Shown one piece after another: positions 55,156 to 63,960 of a stretch of 64,000 bases of DNA. A model generated the notes under the pieces. That model was not told the origin of the DNA. It made no database searches and saw only the letters and a program-made list of their open reading frames with translations. A program made the position numbers and the translations under genes. Positions within the stretch are counted from its first letter, which is position 1. Each line of letters begins with the position of its first letter. This stretch comes from Myroides albus (GTDB taxonomy: Bacteria; Bacteroidota; Bacteroidia; Flavobacteriales; Flavobacteriaceae). Location of the stretch: assembly GCF_009711045.1 (NCBI RefSeq), contig NZ_WMJX01000010.1, forward strand, positions 42,442-106,441, in the 5' to 3' direction.

Positions 55156-55731
55156 ATGAAAAAACTTCTTTTCACAATAGCCTTGGTTGCTTTCGCATTT
55201 ACTGCGTGTAATCAAAAAAACAACAATACAGAAACACCCCAAACTGAAGTTTCTGCTAAGCAAGAAGAAACACAAGAGATAAAGAAAGACAATACAACTT
55301 TTGCTACAAGAGCATTAGAACAAGATTTTATCGATTTAGAAGGCAATACAATCACTTTAGAACAAATCTTAGCTAAGTATAAAGGAAAAGCTATATTAAT
55401 CGATATCTGGGCTGCATGGTGCCCTGATTGTATTAAAGCAATTCCTGCCTTAAAAGAAATTAAAGCAGAATACACGGAAACTGTTTTTGTAAATCTATCT
55501 TTGGACAAAACAGAACAAGCTTGGAAAGAAGCTATCGAAAAATACGGAATCGACGGTGAACAATACTTCTCTACAGAAGGAAAGGGAATGAAAGGTGATT
55601 TTGGAAAATCACTTGATCTCAATTGGATACCAAGGTATATAGTAGTAGACAAAGAATCAAAGATCGCGCTTTACAATGCGACTGAAAAAAGCTTTGACGA
55701 AATAAAAGAAACATTAAAAAAAATACAGTAA
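55156..55731 (+). CDS. TlpA-like thioredoxin-fold lipoprotein
   Basis: The 191-residue protein has a lipobox (FAFTACNQ, Cys18), a polar linker to residue 55, and a thioredoxin-like domain with the redox pair in AAWCPDC (Cys89, Cys92). The cis-Pro region is in WIPRYIVVD. It faces the periplasm and probably reduces or transfers disulfides. Gaps to its neighbours are 12 and 2 bases. The preceding DoxX-like protein may feed it electrons. Confidence 0.9.
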   Translation: MKKLLFTIALVAFAFTACNQKNNNTETPQTEVSAKQEETQEIKKDNTTFATRALEQDFIDLEGNTITLEQILAKYKGKAILIDIWAAWCPDCIKAIPALKEIKAEYTETVFVNLSLDKTEQAWKEAIEKYGIDGEQYFSTEGKGMKGDFGKSLDLNWIPRYIVVDKESKIALYNATEKSFDEIKETLKKIQ

Positions 55732-55733
55732 TT

Positions 55734-56486
55734 ATGAGACATGCTATCGTTGCCGGAAACTGGAAAATGCATAAAACTTATGCAGAAACACATAAACTTT
55801 TGGATGAGTTAATCGAAAAGTTACCAGCTGGAAAAGAAGTTGAAGTTATTGTTGCTCCAACGTTTACTAATTTAGGTAGTGCTGTTGCTCACCTTGAAGG
55901 AACAAATATTCAAGTTGCAGCACAAAACATGCACCAAGCTGAAGGAGGTGCATTTACTGGGGAAATATCTGCTCAAATGCTAAAAAGTGTAGGAGTAGAT
56001 ATCGTAATCTTAGGACACTCTGAGAGAAGACAGTATTTTCATGAAACTGATGCTATCTTAGCTGATAAGGTTAATACAGCTTTAAGACACGATATGCGCG
56101 TAATCTACTGTATCGGAGAAGAATTAAAAGACAGAGAAAGTAAACAATACTTGAATGTAATTTTTAATCAACTCAAAGATGGGCTTTTCCATTTGTCAAA
56201 AGAACAATGGAAGAATATTGTCATTGCTTATGAGCCTGTATGGGCTATTGGTACAGGTATGACAGCATCTCCTGATCAAGCGCAAGAAATACACGCTTTT
56301 ATTCGTCAAGAAATTGAAAGAAAATACGATAAAACAGTAGCTGAAAACACTTCAATTTTATATGGAGGAAGTGTTAAGGCATCAAATGCTAAAGAGATAT
56401 TTTCCAAACCAGATGTAGATGGTGGACTTATAGGAGGAGCTGCTTTAATTGCAGACGATTTCTGTACAATAGTAGAATGTTGCTAA
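55734..56486 (+). CDS. tpiA: Triosephosphate isomerase
   Basis: The 250-residue TIM barrel has Lys11 (GNWKMHKT), His95 (ILGHSERR) and the catalytic Glu167 (AYEPVWAIGTG), plus the phosphate loop GGSVKASNA. It interconverts dihydroxyacetone phosphate and glyceraldehyde 3-phosphate. It starts 2 bases after the thioredoxin-like gene, so it closes the operon, and a terminator follows. Confidence 0.98.
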   Translation: MRHAIVAGNWKMHKTYAETHKLLDELIEKLPAGKEVEVIVAPTFTNLGSAVAHLEGTNIQVAAQNMHQAEGGAFTGEISAQMLKSVGVDIVILGHSERRQYFHETDAILADKVNTALRHDMRVIYCIGEELKDRESKQYLNVIFNQLKDGLFHLSKEQWKNIVIAYEPVWAIGTGMTASPDQAQEIHAFIRQEIERKYDKTVAENTSILYGGSVKASNAKEIFSKPDVDGGLIGGAALIADDFCTIVECC

Positions 56487-56506
56487 TACAGCATTAATTA
56501 AAATAG

Positions 56507-56543
56507 AAAAGGGCATTTTTATAAATTAAAAATGCCCTTTTTA
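56507..56543. terminator. Bidirectional terminator between tpiA and the Smr gene
   Basis: AAAAGGGCATTTTT pairs with AAAAATGCCCTTTT around a 7-base loop, with A/T runs on both sides. It serves tpiA (plus) and the convergent Smr gene (minus). Confidence 0.85.
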
Positions 56544-56552
56544 AATATATGC

Positions 56553-57110
56553 TTATCTTGGGTTTTGCTTGATGTAAATTTGAGTTGCACCTAAGCCATA
56601 CTTTTGATAATTTGCATCTTCTGCTACCACTTCTGGATATCGACTAAACAGGTACTCTAACTCTGCTTTTAATATCCCCTCACCTACACCGTGAATAAAG
56701 ACGATTCTCGGTATTCTATTTCGAATAGCGAACTCTAACTGCCCTCTTGCAGCATCTAACTGCAGTGTTAACATATCGTACTTTTCTAAACGAGCGTAAT
56801 CTTTAGTCAATTTTTCGATGTGCAAATCTACTTCGAGTACAAATTCATCTTTTCGAGATCGCTTTTCTTTCGTAAAAGAACGCTTTTTAGGACCTACCTT
56901 GTCTTGTAAGGCATCTTCTATCATTCCTCTACTCGTTGCTGAACTTATTTCATCAACTGCTTCGCGGTTGACCTTTAAGAGTTCTCTCTCACTATAGTTC
57001 AATACAAAACCATCTTTTGTCTCAATGGTAATTAAATCTCCCTGAACCTTTATCACTGTACCTTCTTCATTCTCATCAAGAACATGTACATAATCTCCTT
57101 TATTTAGCAT
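56553..57110 (-). CDS. KOW-like plus Smr domain protein
   Basis: The 185-residue protein begins with a KOW/SH3-like domain (KGDYVHVLDENEEGTVIKVQG, short blocks). A linker follows and then an Smr domain: VDLHIEKLTKDYARLEKYDM, with the conserved HGVGEGILKAELEYLFSRYP and GLGATQIYIK. Smr domains are endonucleases found at the C terminus of MutS2; here the domain is a separate protein. It overlaps the preceding small membrane protein gene by 11 bases. An RNA- or DNA-nicking role is inferred. Confidence 0.85.
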   Translation of the reverse strand: MLNKGDYVHVLDENEEGTVIKVQGDLITIETKDGFVLNYSERELLKVNREAVDEISSATSRGMIEDALQDKVGPKKRSFTKEKRSRKDEFVLEVDLHIEKLTKDYARLEKYDMLTLQLDAARGQLEFAIRNRIPRIVFIHGVGEGILKAELEYLFSRYPEVVAEDANYQKYGLGATQIYIKQNPR

Positions 57111-57360
57111 CCTTTTGATCTTCTTTATCTAATTCAATCAAATCTTTTTTAATTCCAGTATTAAACTCTCTTTCAGCAGGACTTTCGATAGTTGAATTAC
57201 TTGCTGTCCTACGAGTTAAACGCGACATTGCAGCAAAAAACAAAATCACTGCCACTATTTGTATCCATACATTAGGTTGCTCTTTTGTCTGCTCAAAAAA
57301 TGCCCATCCCATAACCCCTAAGGTTACAACAACAAAAATAATCTTCATTACTCTCTTCAT
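57100..57360 (-). CDS. Small membrane protein of unknown function
   Basis: From the ATG at 57360 it has 86 residues, with two membrane segments (about 5-22 and 32-48) and a charged cytoplasmic tail. A longer frame to 57393 would overlap pdxH and lacks conserved look. It overlaps the Smr gene by 11 bases and follows pdxH by 13, so the three are probably translated together. No family recognised. Confidence 0.65.
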   Translation of the reverse strand: MKRVMKIIFVVVTLGVMGWAFFEQTKEQPNVWIQIVAVILFFAAMSRLTRRTASNSTIESPAEREFNTGIKKDLIELDKEDQKDAK

Positions 57361-57373
57361 ACACCAATCGTAT

Positions 57374-58021
57374 TTATGGAGCCAATCGCTCAATCTTCCA
57401 GTCTAATTCATCCTCAGTCAAAGTATAGCGTATTCTATCGTGTAGACGATTTGGTCTACCTTGCCAAAACTCAATAGAAATTGGCTTCACTACAAACCCT
57501 CCCCAATTACTTGGTCGTTTGATTCCCTGTAGGGCAACCTCTTTCTCTACACGCTCCATTTCTCTTTCCAAAACTTCGTGAGAAGAAATCACTTCACTTT
57601 GATTAGATACAATCGCACCAATACGACTTCCTAAAGGACGAGAATCAAAGTAATTGTCTGACTGAATATCAGAAGCTTTAGTAGCTATACCTTTTATAAT
57701 AACTTGTCTTTCCATAGAAGCCCAGAAAAAAGACAAACATATATGTGGATTAGCCAAGATCGCTTTGCCTTTTTCTGAATTGTAATTCGTATAAAAAACA
57801 AAACCATTCTCGTCATAAGACTTTAGCAGAACAACCCTTGACTTTGGAAAACCATCTAAGCCAATCGAAGAAACAGTCATCGCATTTACCTCGTCTACTC
57901 CACCAAAGTCTTCCACTTCGCAAAACCACTTGCGGAATTGCATCATTGGATTCTCATCTATTGTACTTTCTAAAAGCACATTTTTTTCATATGATTTTCT
58001 ATAATCTTTTAAATCACTCAT
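57374..58021 (-). CDS. pdxH: Pyridoxamine 5'-phosphate oxidase
   Basis: From the ATG at 58021 (MSDLKDYRKSYEK, the usual start) it has 215 residues; four more from 58033 are possible. It has the FMN-binding split-barrel motifs SRVVLLKSYDENGFVFYTNYNS in pieces, FFWASMERQV, and the terminal FWQGRPNRLHDRIRY that contacts PLP. It oxidises pyridoxine or pyridoxamine phosphate to PLP. It is 12 bases after rnz in the same direction. Confidence 0.96.
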   Translation of the reverse strand: MSDLKDYRKSYEKNVLLESTIDENPMMQFRKWFCEVEDFGGVDEVNAMTVSSIGLDGFPKSRVVLLKSYDENGFVFYTNYNSEKGKAILANPHICLSFFWASMERQVIIKGIATKASDIQSDNYFDSRPLGSRIGAIVSNQSEVISSHEVLEREMERVEKEVALQGIKRPSNWGGFVVKPISIEFWQGRPNRLHDRIRYTLTEDELDWKIERLAP

Positions 58022-58033
58022 AAGTAAATACAT

Positions 58034-58942
58034 TTATAAGTTAAAAACAGCTCCATCATCACCATTTAGAATATTGCCTTTAAAGACAGTTTCTGCTTCT
58101 TTCTTAAAGAGTGTAATGTCACTATAACGCGTAGAATAATGCCCTAATATCAAAGTTCCTGCATTAGCCAGTGTAGCAATCTTAGCTGCTTCCTTAGCGG
58201 TACAATGCTTGGTTTTCTCCGTATAATGCTCTTCTGAATCTAAAAAAGTACTCTCGTGATACAACACTTTTACATCCTTGATGATAGGTACTATCTGCTC
58301 TGAATAACAAGTATCTGAACAAAAAGCATAACTCTCAGTTGGATCCGGATCATAGGTTATATCGCTATTTTTCACTACTGTACCATCTTCTAAAGTAATA
58401 TCTCCACCATTTTTTATTTTTTGATAGTAACATCTATCAATCCCCAAATCCTCAATGGCACCAATTCTCAGACGACGATCACCTGGTTTTGATTCAAACA
58501 AGTAACCGTTGGTATACACGCGATGATCTAATGGAATCGTCCTTACAACTACTTTATCATCTTCAAAAACGACTTCACTTTCCTTACTGGTCAATTCATG
58601 GAAGAACAATTTGTATCCCGTAAAAGAATTTGACAAGCGAAGTTGTAACAGTATCACCTCTTTTATCCCCTTTGGTCCATAAATATGTAGATCTGCCTGT
58701 CTATTAAGCAACATAAAAGTGGAAACAAGCCCTATCAATCCGTAAAAGTGATCCCCGTGCAAATGGGATATAAAAATATGATTAATACGCTGAAACTTAA
58801 GCTTTCTGCGTCTTAGCTGTACTTGAGTTCCTTCACCTGCATCTATCAAAAACATATGCCCATTCATCTCTAAAACTTGAGAAGTAGGATTTGTTATTGT
58901 TCGAGGAGTAGCTGCATAACAGCCTAATATGGTAAGTTTCAA
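58034..58942 (-). CDS. rnz: Ribonuclease Z
   Basis: The 302-residue metallo-beta-lactamase-fold protein has SHLHGDHFYGLIGL (motif HLHGDH at residues 60-65), FCSDTCYS, and the late HCTAKEAAKIA and LGHYSTRYSD. It trims the 3' ends of tRNA precursors. The frame starts at TTG (58942) and KLTILGCYAATPRT is the conserved N terminus, so TTG is taken as the start. A TAnnTTTG box lies 35 bases upstream. Confidence 0.94.
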   Translation of the reverse strand: MKLTILGCYAATPRTITNPTSQVLEMNGHMFLIDAGEGTQVQLRRRKLKFQRINHIFISHLHGDHFYGLIGLVSTFMLLNRQADLHIYGPKGIKEVILLQLRLSNSFTGYKLFFHELTSKESEVVFEDDKVVVRTIPLDHRVYTNGYLFESKPGDRRLRIGAIEDLGIDRCYYQKIKNGGDITLEDGTVVKNSDITYDPDPTESYAFCSDTCYSEQIVPIIKDVKVLYHESTFLDSEEHYTEKTKHCTAKEAAKIATLANAGTLILGHYSTRYSDITLFKKEAETVFKGNILNGDDGAVFNL

Positions 58943-58977
58943 TATATTGTATTTTTACTATTTCAGGTTGTAATTTA

Positions 58978-58985
58978 CAAAAATA
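58978..58985 (-). promoter_or_regulatory. -7 box for rnz-pdxH
   Basis: The minus strand reads TATTTTTG (TAnnTTTG), 35 bases before the rnz TTG. Confidence 0.45.
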
Positions 58986-59004
58986 GCCCACAGATTACAA
59001 AAAG

Positions 59005-59030
59005 AAAAGGCTTAATTACTTAAGCCTTTT
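59005..59030 (-). terminator. Terminator of the 59050 gene
   Basis: A palindromic AAAAGGCTTAA and TTAAGCCTTTT around a 4-base loop, then a T-rich run on the minus strand, 19 bases past the stop. Confidence 0.85.
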
Positions 59031-59049
59031 CATATATTATTTACTTTAT

Positions 59050-59391
59050 TTAGAATCCTAAATCTCTTTGAATTTCGTCCATTTCAATTAAGTCATGTGC
59101 CTCTTGTAGTGTACGCACAACTATTAAATCTCCATCAAAATCATTAAAATCAATATCAGGTACTACAATGACGAATGATTTATTAGCCTCTTCCATATGT
59201 GAGATTGCTAAATCCTCAAATAAAACTAAAGATTCCTCCTCTACAATATCCTTATTATGACTCAAATCAATAATTATATTCGCTTTTTTAAAACTATCAC
59301 TGTACTGCGCTTCCACCTTCTTGACAAACTCCTCTATTGTTACTTCATTACTTGAAACAATGATAGTATGACCTTTTTCTTTTAATTTCAT
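59050..59391 (-). CDS. Small STAS-like protein
   Basis: The 113-residue protein has an alternating strand-helix pattern like STAS or anti-sigma-antagonist domains (IIIDLSHNKDIVEEESLVLFEDLAI near residues 40-62 in short blocks), acidic overall. The family partner Ser is not obvious. I recognise no firm family. It lies upstream of rnz but is separated from it by a terminator, so it is probably its own unit with a TAnnTTTG box at 59455-59462 (minus). Confidence 0.6.
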   Translation of the reverse strand: MKLKEKGHTIIVSSNEVTIEEFVKKVEAQYSDSFKKANIIIDLSHNKDIVEEESLVLFEDLAISHMEEANKSFVIVVPDIDFNDFDGDLIVVRTLQEAHDLIEMDEIQRDLGF

Positions 59392-59454
59392 AGTATAAGT
59401 CTTAATTTGATTTAGCTAATATAAAACGAATATAAATACTATCATATAGTAGAG

Positions 59455-59462
59455 CAAAAATA
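59455..59462 (-). promoter_or_regulatory. -7 box for the STAS-like gene
   Basis: The minus strand reads TATTTTTG (TAnnTTTG), 63 bases before the start. Confidence 0.4.
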
Positions 59463-60661
59463 TCTTCATTAATCACAATCGCAGAGGTAACCTATAGATG
59501 CTTATCACGATGTAGTAACAAATAACGATGTTTATCAATAGAGTAAAATATTTGATTTATATCATTCATAGATATACAGACAGTCCATAGATAGTATTTT
59601 TTACTCCTCTCAAAATGAACTATAAAAATAGCTAAAAAAGTAGATTAAAGCAGCTCAAATCAGTTCTTAAACCCAATAAAATCAATACTTCATCGAGGTT
59701 TACAGAACCTTTGTTCGGAGATTCTTCGGAAGATGTTCGAAAAACAAGGCTTTTTCCGAAGAGATACCGAACAAACACCGAGAAAAAGCCCAAAAACACA
59801 GGGATTACAGGGTACGAACTTTTAATAATCATCAAAAAAAAGAATGCAAAATGCGAAGAATAGATTTGCTTTAAAATGGTGTTTTTTACAAAACAAAAAG
59901 AAGGTTATGTACTTTGATTCGTTTACTTCTCAAACCAATTAAACCAATCAAAATAATTGACTAACAATGAAGTACAACACAAATATACATTTTTATTATT
60001 ATTTACTGCTGAATAATCTTTAAACCAATTCACAAGTATTCACAACCGACCAAGTAAGTAGATGACACAACTGGGGATACGCAAGAACCCCTTTATTCGA
60101 TACAGTGATAAAACCTACTTGATCATGACCTAAGCGTGCTAATTCACAGAGAAAATCTAAACTTTCTATAGCATTTGCATGGGCCAACTCCTCTACTCAT
60201 TCGTTTATCCGTCAATCAAAAATTACCCTACGCAAAGACACTGATCCCTAAGCTCGTGTTTCCCCCTTACATCTTCTATAATTTGACCTAATATAGTGTT
60301 ACACCTCTTTTCTAATCCAAGCGAAAGCACTTCAGCTTAAAGAAATGGAACGATGATTACCGTACCACTTTTAGCCGCCCGTACAATTAGATTTGTTTCT
60401 TACAATATCGCTCTTACTCTTCCTTCAAAACCGAATAATAAGACTCAACACTCCTTCATAGCAAATAGACAGGAAAGGTTTTCGTATGACATGCCTTATT
60501 CTTATTTCTTTTGTCCAAAAGGACTTGTTCTATCTTCTGAGAATACGTGACGTCGGAGATAAGTAATAAAGACAAAAGTTGCCATATTACTTTTGACGAA
60601 ATATACTTCGAGAATGATAAGTTTAATAGGTTAACCATACCCCTACCAAATAATAAAATAT
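59463..60661. other. 1.2-kb gap with a phased repeat array
   Basis: No frame looks coding. The longest short frames are low-complexity by-products of the array at 59714-59782. The rest, 59800-60661, has no recognisable family. A short inverted repeat, GGCTTTTTC with GAAAAAGCC, is at 59748-59790, within the array. Confidence 0.5.
59714..59782. repeat. 11-bp-phased convergent repeat array, locus 2
   Basis: TTCGG cores begin at 59714, 59725 and 59736 (last one TTCGA) on the top strand. CCGAA/CCGAG cores at 59756, 59767 and 59778 represent the same motif on the bottom strand, also 11 apart. The blocks point toward each other, as in locus 1 at 20187-20289, where the core is CTTGC or CTNGGGG instead. 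The arms could pair as 5-bp steps separated by 6-base loops. Confidence 0.65.
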
Positions 60662-60708
60662 AGAAAAACACGGCATACAGCACAGTGAATATTGTGCTGT
60701 ATGCCGTG
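60662..60708 (-). terminator. Strong terminator of pyrB
   Basis: CACGGCATACAGCACA pairs exactly with its complement 60693-60708 around an 8-base loop, and the minus strand runs into a T tract. It lies 42 bases past the pyrB stop. Confidence 0.85.
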
Positions 60709-60725
60709 CTCTATAGGTATAAAAT

Positions 60726-60750
60726 AAGCCAACAAAATGGCTGGCTTTAA
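60726..60750 (-). terminator. First hairpin past pyrB
   Basis: AAGCCA and TGGCTT pair around a loop of about 11 bases; the minus strand is T-rich after it. Weaker than the second hairpin, which would act as backup. Confidence 0.45.
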
Positions 60751-61677
60751 TTATTTAATTTTTGATGCTAATAAATAGATAACAGCCATACGCACTGCAA
60801 CTCCATTCTCCACTTGATCTAAAATCACTGATTGCTGTGAATCTGCTACATCTGAAGTAATCTCAACTCCTCTATTAATAGGGCCTGGATGCATCACTAC
60901 AATCTCTTTATCCAGGGAGTCCAAAATTTCTTTAGTCAATCCATATTGTTGTGCGTACTCTCTTGTATTGGGAAAGTAACTAAAATCTAAGCGCTCATTT
61001 TGAACGCGAAGCATATTAGCAACGTCACACCATCCTAAAGCTTTTCTCAAGTTAGACTCTACCTTAACACCAAGGCTTTCAATATGCTTAGGAATTAATG
61101 TTTTTGGACCACATACTCTTACCTCAGCCCCTTGCATCTGCAAAGCGAAAATATTAGACAATGCCACACGTGAATGTAGAATATCTCCTACAATAACAAC
61201 TTTCTTACCTGCTACGTCACCCAACTTTTCGCGAATAGAGTAACTGTCTAACAAAGCTTGGGTTGGATGCTCATGGGCACCATCTCCAGCATTAATTATA
61301 CTTGCATTGACATTTTTAGACAAAAAATAAGCTGCACCAGGATTGTTATGACGCATCACGACCATATCCACTTTCATTGCCAAGATATTGTTCACCGTAT
61401 CGATTAGCGTTTCTCCCTTTTTCACAGAAGATTGGGCCGCTGAAAAACTAATCACATCCGCAGAAAGACGCTTTTGTGCTAATTCAAAAGATAGTTTTGT
61501 ACGTGTACTATTCTCAAAAAAGATATTTGCAATTGTAATATCCCTTAAAGAAGGAACTTTTTTAATAGGTCGATTAATGACTTCTTTAAAATGATCTGCT
61601 GTTTCAAAGATTAAATCAATATCGTTCTTAGTTATATATTTGATACCTAAAAGGTGATTTACACTTAATTCTTTCAT
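60751..61677 (-). CDS. pyrB: Aspartate carbamoyltransferase catalytic subunit
   Basis: The 308-residue protein has the carbamoyl phosphate loop FFENSTRTKLSFELA, the 80s-loop-like SSVKKGETL, and the aspartate site MLRVQNERLD and VMHPGPINRGVEI. It makes carbamoyl-aspartate in pyrimidine synthesis. It lies 24 bases after pyrR on the same strand. No pyrI regulatory chain is seen, as expected for the non-enteric form. Confidence 0.97.
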   Translation of the reverse strand: MKELSVNHLLGIKYITKNDIDLIFETADHFKEVINRPIKKVPSLRDITIANIFFENSTRTKLSFELAQKRLSADVISFSAAQSSVKKGETLIDTVNNILAMKVDMVVMRHNNPGAAYFLSKNVNASIINAGDGAHEHPTQALLDSYSIREKLGDVAGKKVVIVGDILHSRVALSNIFALQMQGAEVRVCGPKTLIPKHIESLGVKVESNLRKALGWCDVANMLRVQNERLDFSYFPNTREYAQQYGLTKEILDSLDKEIVVMHPGPINRGVEITSDVADSQQSVILDQVENGVAVRMAVIYLLASKIK

Positions 61678-61701
61678 TGCTTAAGTAAGTAAATTTAATA
61701 G

Positions 61702-62250
61702 TTAGATTGATAAACTTTGCTGTATATAAACACTATCTGACATTCCGTCTTCTGACCAATGTACACGCACTGACTCCTCATTAAAGGCATCTACTTGACG
61801 ACCTCTATAATCAGGCTGAATTGGCAAATGGCGACTAAATCTTCTGTCAATTAAAACCAGTAGTTCTACTTCAGCTGGACGACCAAAAGATTGTATTGCA
61901 GTCAATGCAGAACGAATACTTCGCCCTGTAAACAATACATCATCAATAAAAACGACTTTCTTGTCTTCAACAAGAAAATCAATCTGTGTTTTATTCGCTT
62001 CAAGAGGTTTTTGATTTCTTCTAAAGTCATCGCGAAAGAAAGTAATATCTAAAAATCCCAAGGGAATATCAGATATGTTATATTCTTTTTCAATAATAGC
62101 TTTAATTCGCTCTGCTAAGAACTTACCACGTGGTTGAATACCAATAAGAAGAGTATTTGAAAAATCTAAATGATTTTCTACTAATTGACAAGCCAAACGA
62201 TGTAGAATAATATCAATCTCTTTTGAAGTAAGTAATACTTTTGGATTCAT
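61702..62250 (-). CDS. pyrR: PyrR: pyrimidine operon regulator / uracil phosphoribosyltransferase
   Basis: From the ATG at 62250 it has 182 residues; a longer frame to 62286 lacks the family start. It has LLIGIQPRGKFLAERI, the PRPP site VVFIDDVLFTGRSIRSAL (short blocks), and the later VELLVLIDRRFSRHLPIQPDYRGR. PyrR binds pyr mRNA in Bacillus and also makes UMP from uracil. I see no PyrR-type binding loop upstream, so here control of pyrB is only inferred from adjacency. Confidence 0.94.
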   Translation of the reverse strand: MNPKVLLTSKEIDIILHRLACQLVENHLDFSNTLLIGIQPRGKFLAERIKAIIEKEYNISDIPLGFLDITFFRDDFRRNQKPLEANKTQIDFLVEDKKVVFIDDVLFTGRSIRSALTAIQSFGRPAEVELLVLIDRRFSRHLPIQPDYRGRQVDAFNEESVRVHWSEDGMSDSVYIQQSLSI

Positions 62251-62441
62251 ATAAAAAAGAGTTGTGTTTGGGGAGTAAAAGTACAATTAATTATTGTTTT
62301 TACACTTCAATTTTAGAATTATCTCTAACAAATTGAATAAAAACAGTTGTTTTTATTGGCTATAGAAGTCAAGTTTATGTATTTTTACTTAAAGACTATC
62401 GCAAGTTTTTACTTATATTATATTTTCAAAATCAATTGACT

Positions 62442-63281
62442 ATGAAACACTTTTTAATCTTATTCGCCTTGTTGTGTTCAACACCACCAAGTGTATTTGC
62501 ACAAATAGATAAAAACAGTATTGCCAGCCATATTGAAGAAAAAACAAATGATATCTATCGCACAAAATGGGTTTTACAAAAGATAAATAACCAAGAAGTC
62601 AATTCCGAACAACCGATTTATATACGCATAGACGATAGCAATTTCAAAATCCACGGCAACAACGGGTGTAACATTTTTCAAATTAGCATAAAATCGCTAA
62701 AGAAATTCAATCATAACCCCATCAAAATAAAAACAAGAAAATCAATTGCTACAAATCACAAATGTGTTGATTCACTTTTTACTAAAGACTGTGATATTCT
62801 CTCCTTACTAACAAAGGCAAAGTTTACGATATCAAAACAAAATAACGATGAGCTAACACTCTTAACTAAAGATAAAACAGAGCTATCCTTTGTAAGAGAA
62901 GACGAAAACCCCATGTTAAAGTATATGGGAAAATACGCATGGAAACTGATTCAATACAAAGGAGATAGCGACAAAGACTTTTCTGAATATTTAATCTTTG
63001 ACTTCCAAAAACAAACGGTAACGGGTTATAATAAGAATGCTTATTTCGAAGTAAAGTTTTCGATTAATAAAAAGAAAACGAAAATCACCTTTTACGATGT
63101 CTTTTTACTTAAAAACATTCACACAATTGATAAGCAAAGTCAGAATTTCATTTCATTGCTTTCAAACAAAACATATTATTTTGATATAGCTGAGCAAACA
63201 TTGAATTTATATGAAAACAATAAAATTATTTTAATGTTTGGCATTATTGAGAAAGAAATTATAAAATCAATTACAAATTAA
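62442..63281 (+). CDS. Secreted META/HslJ-like domain protein
   Basis: From the ATG at 62442 it has 279 residues; an earlier TTG at 62436 is weaker. A signal peptide (ILFALLCSTPPSVFAQ) is followed by a META-like domain: TKWVLQKINNQEV, then FKIHGNNGCNIFQ and a CVDSLF segment (residues ~40-150). A second half (~160-279; YAWKLIQYKGD, TVTGYNKNAYFEV) resembles another copy without the GCN motif. META/HslJ proteins are envelope stress-related in E. coli. Role here unknown. Confidence 0.75.
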   Translation: MKHFLILFALLCSTPPSVFAQIDKNSIASHIEEKTNDIYRTKWVLQKINNQEVNSEQPIYIRIDDSNFKIHGNNGCNIFQISIKSLKKFNHNPIKIKTRKSIATNHKCVDSLFTKDCDILSLLTKAKFTISKQNNDELTLLTKDKTELSFVREDENPMLKYMGKYAWKLIQYKGDSDKDFSEYLIFDFQKQTVTGYNKNAYFEVKFSINKKKTKITFYDVFLLKNIHTIDKQSQNFISLLSNKTYYFDIAEQTLNLYENNKIILMFGIIEKEIIKSITN

Positions 63282-63412
63282 TAATTAAGCATTTTATTTT
63301 TATTATTTTTAATTTTTGACAAATGTAGACGCACTGTACAAAGCATTTTGCATAAACTTATTCTCTCAAATAATTGTCATACCTTAGTCCGTAAAATATT
63401 CAAAATAGTTTT

Positions 63413-63952
63413 ATGAAAGCTTTAATTTTTAATGGTTCTTTAGATGAAGAATCATTTCGTACATCGAGACGTATAGCACAATACTACGCAGATCAATTCA
63501 TAAAAGCTAATGTTGAAGTCCAGCAAATTCACTTATCTGATTATCAGATCCCTATATTTCAAGCAAAACTCATGCAGGATATCCCTGATGATGTTTTGGA
63601 CTTTGCAAACGCTTTCCGTTCGGCAGACATCATGATTTGGTTAACTCCTCTATATCATGGAAGTTTAACTGGCGTAATGAAAAATGCGATAGATTGGCTG
63701 GAAATCACGTCAAAAGACACACCAGCTTATTTGACAAATAAAGTAGTAGGATTTACTTGCTGGTCGGCAGGAAATCAAGCGATGCAAGGGATACAGTCCT
63801 TAGACAATATCGCGAAGGCATTAAGAGCTTGGTCACTACCTTATTCTATTCCTATCAGCAATATGGATTTATATGAAAACAATGACATATCAGAAATGTA
63901 TAAAAACAAAATGAATATGTTGACTGAATTGTTAATTCAAAGTAAGCAATAA
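63413..63952 (+). CDS. NADPH-dependent FMN reductase-family flavoprotein
   Basis: The 179-residue flavodoxin-fold protein starts MKALIFNGSLDEESFRTSR (phosphate-binding loop), has WLTPLYHGSLTGVMKNAIDWLE, the classical second motif, and GFTCWSAGNQAMQG near the flavin. Such enzymes reduce free flavins, quinones or chromate. The physiological substrate is unknown. No signal peptide. No downstream gene is visible before the window ends. Confidence 0.88.
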   Translation: MKALIFNGSLDEESFRTSRRIAQYYADQFIKANVEVQQIHLSDYQIPIFQAKLMQDIPDDVLDFANAFRSADIMIWLTPLYHGSLTGVMKNAIDWLEITSKDTPAYLTNKVVGFTCWSAGNQAMQGIQSLDNIAKALRAWSLPYSIPISNMDLYENNDISEMYKNKMNMLTELLIQSKQ

Positions 63953-63960
63953 AAAATAAA

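Noticed and set aside
59632..59835. Open frame of 67 codons on the minus strand
   Set aside because: It runs through the 11-bp array, and its SEESPNK-like residues come from the repeat period (33 bases make 11 codons). No promoter or start context.
60353..60683. Two short frames, one on each strand, before pyrB
   Set aside because: They overlap in part, have no motif, and the region carries many stops in all frames.
61678..62441. PyrR-type attenuator upstream of pyrB
   Set aside because: I looked for the PyrR RNA-binding loop and competing hairpins in the pyrR leader and the pyrR-pyrB gap and saw none.
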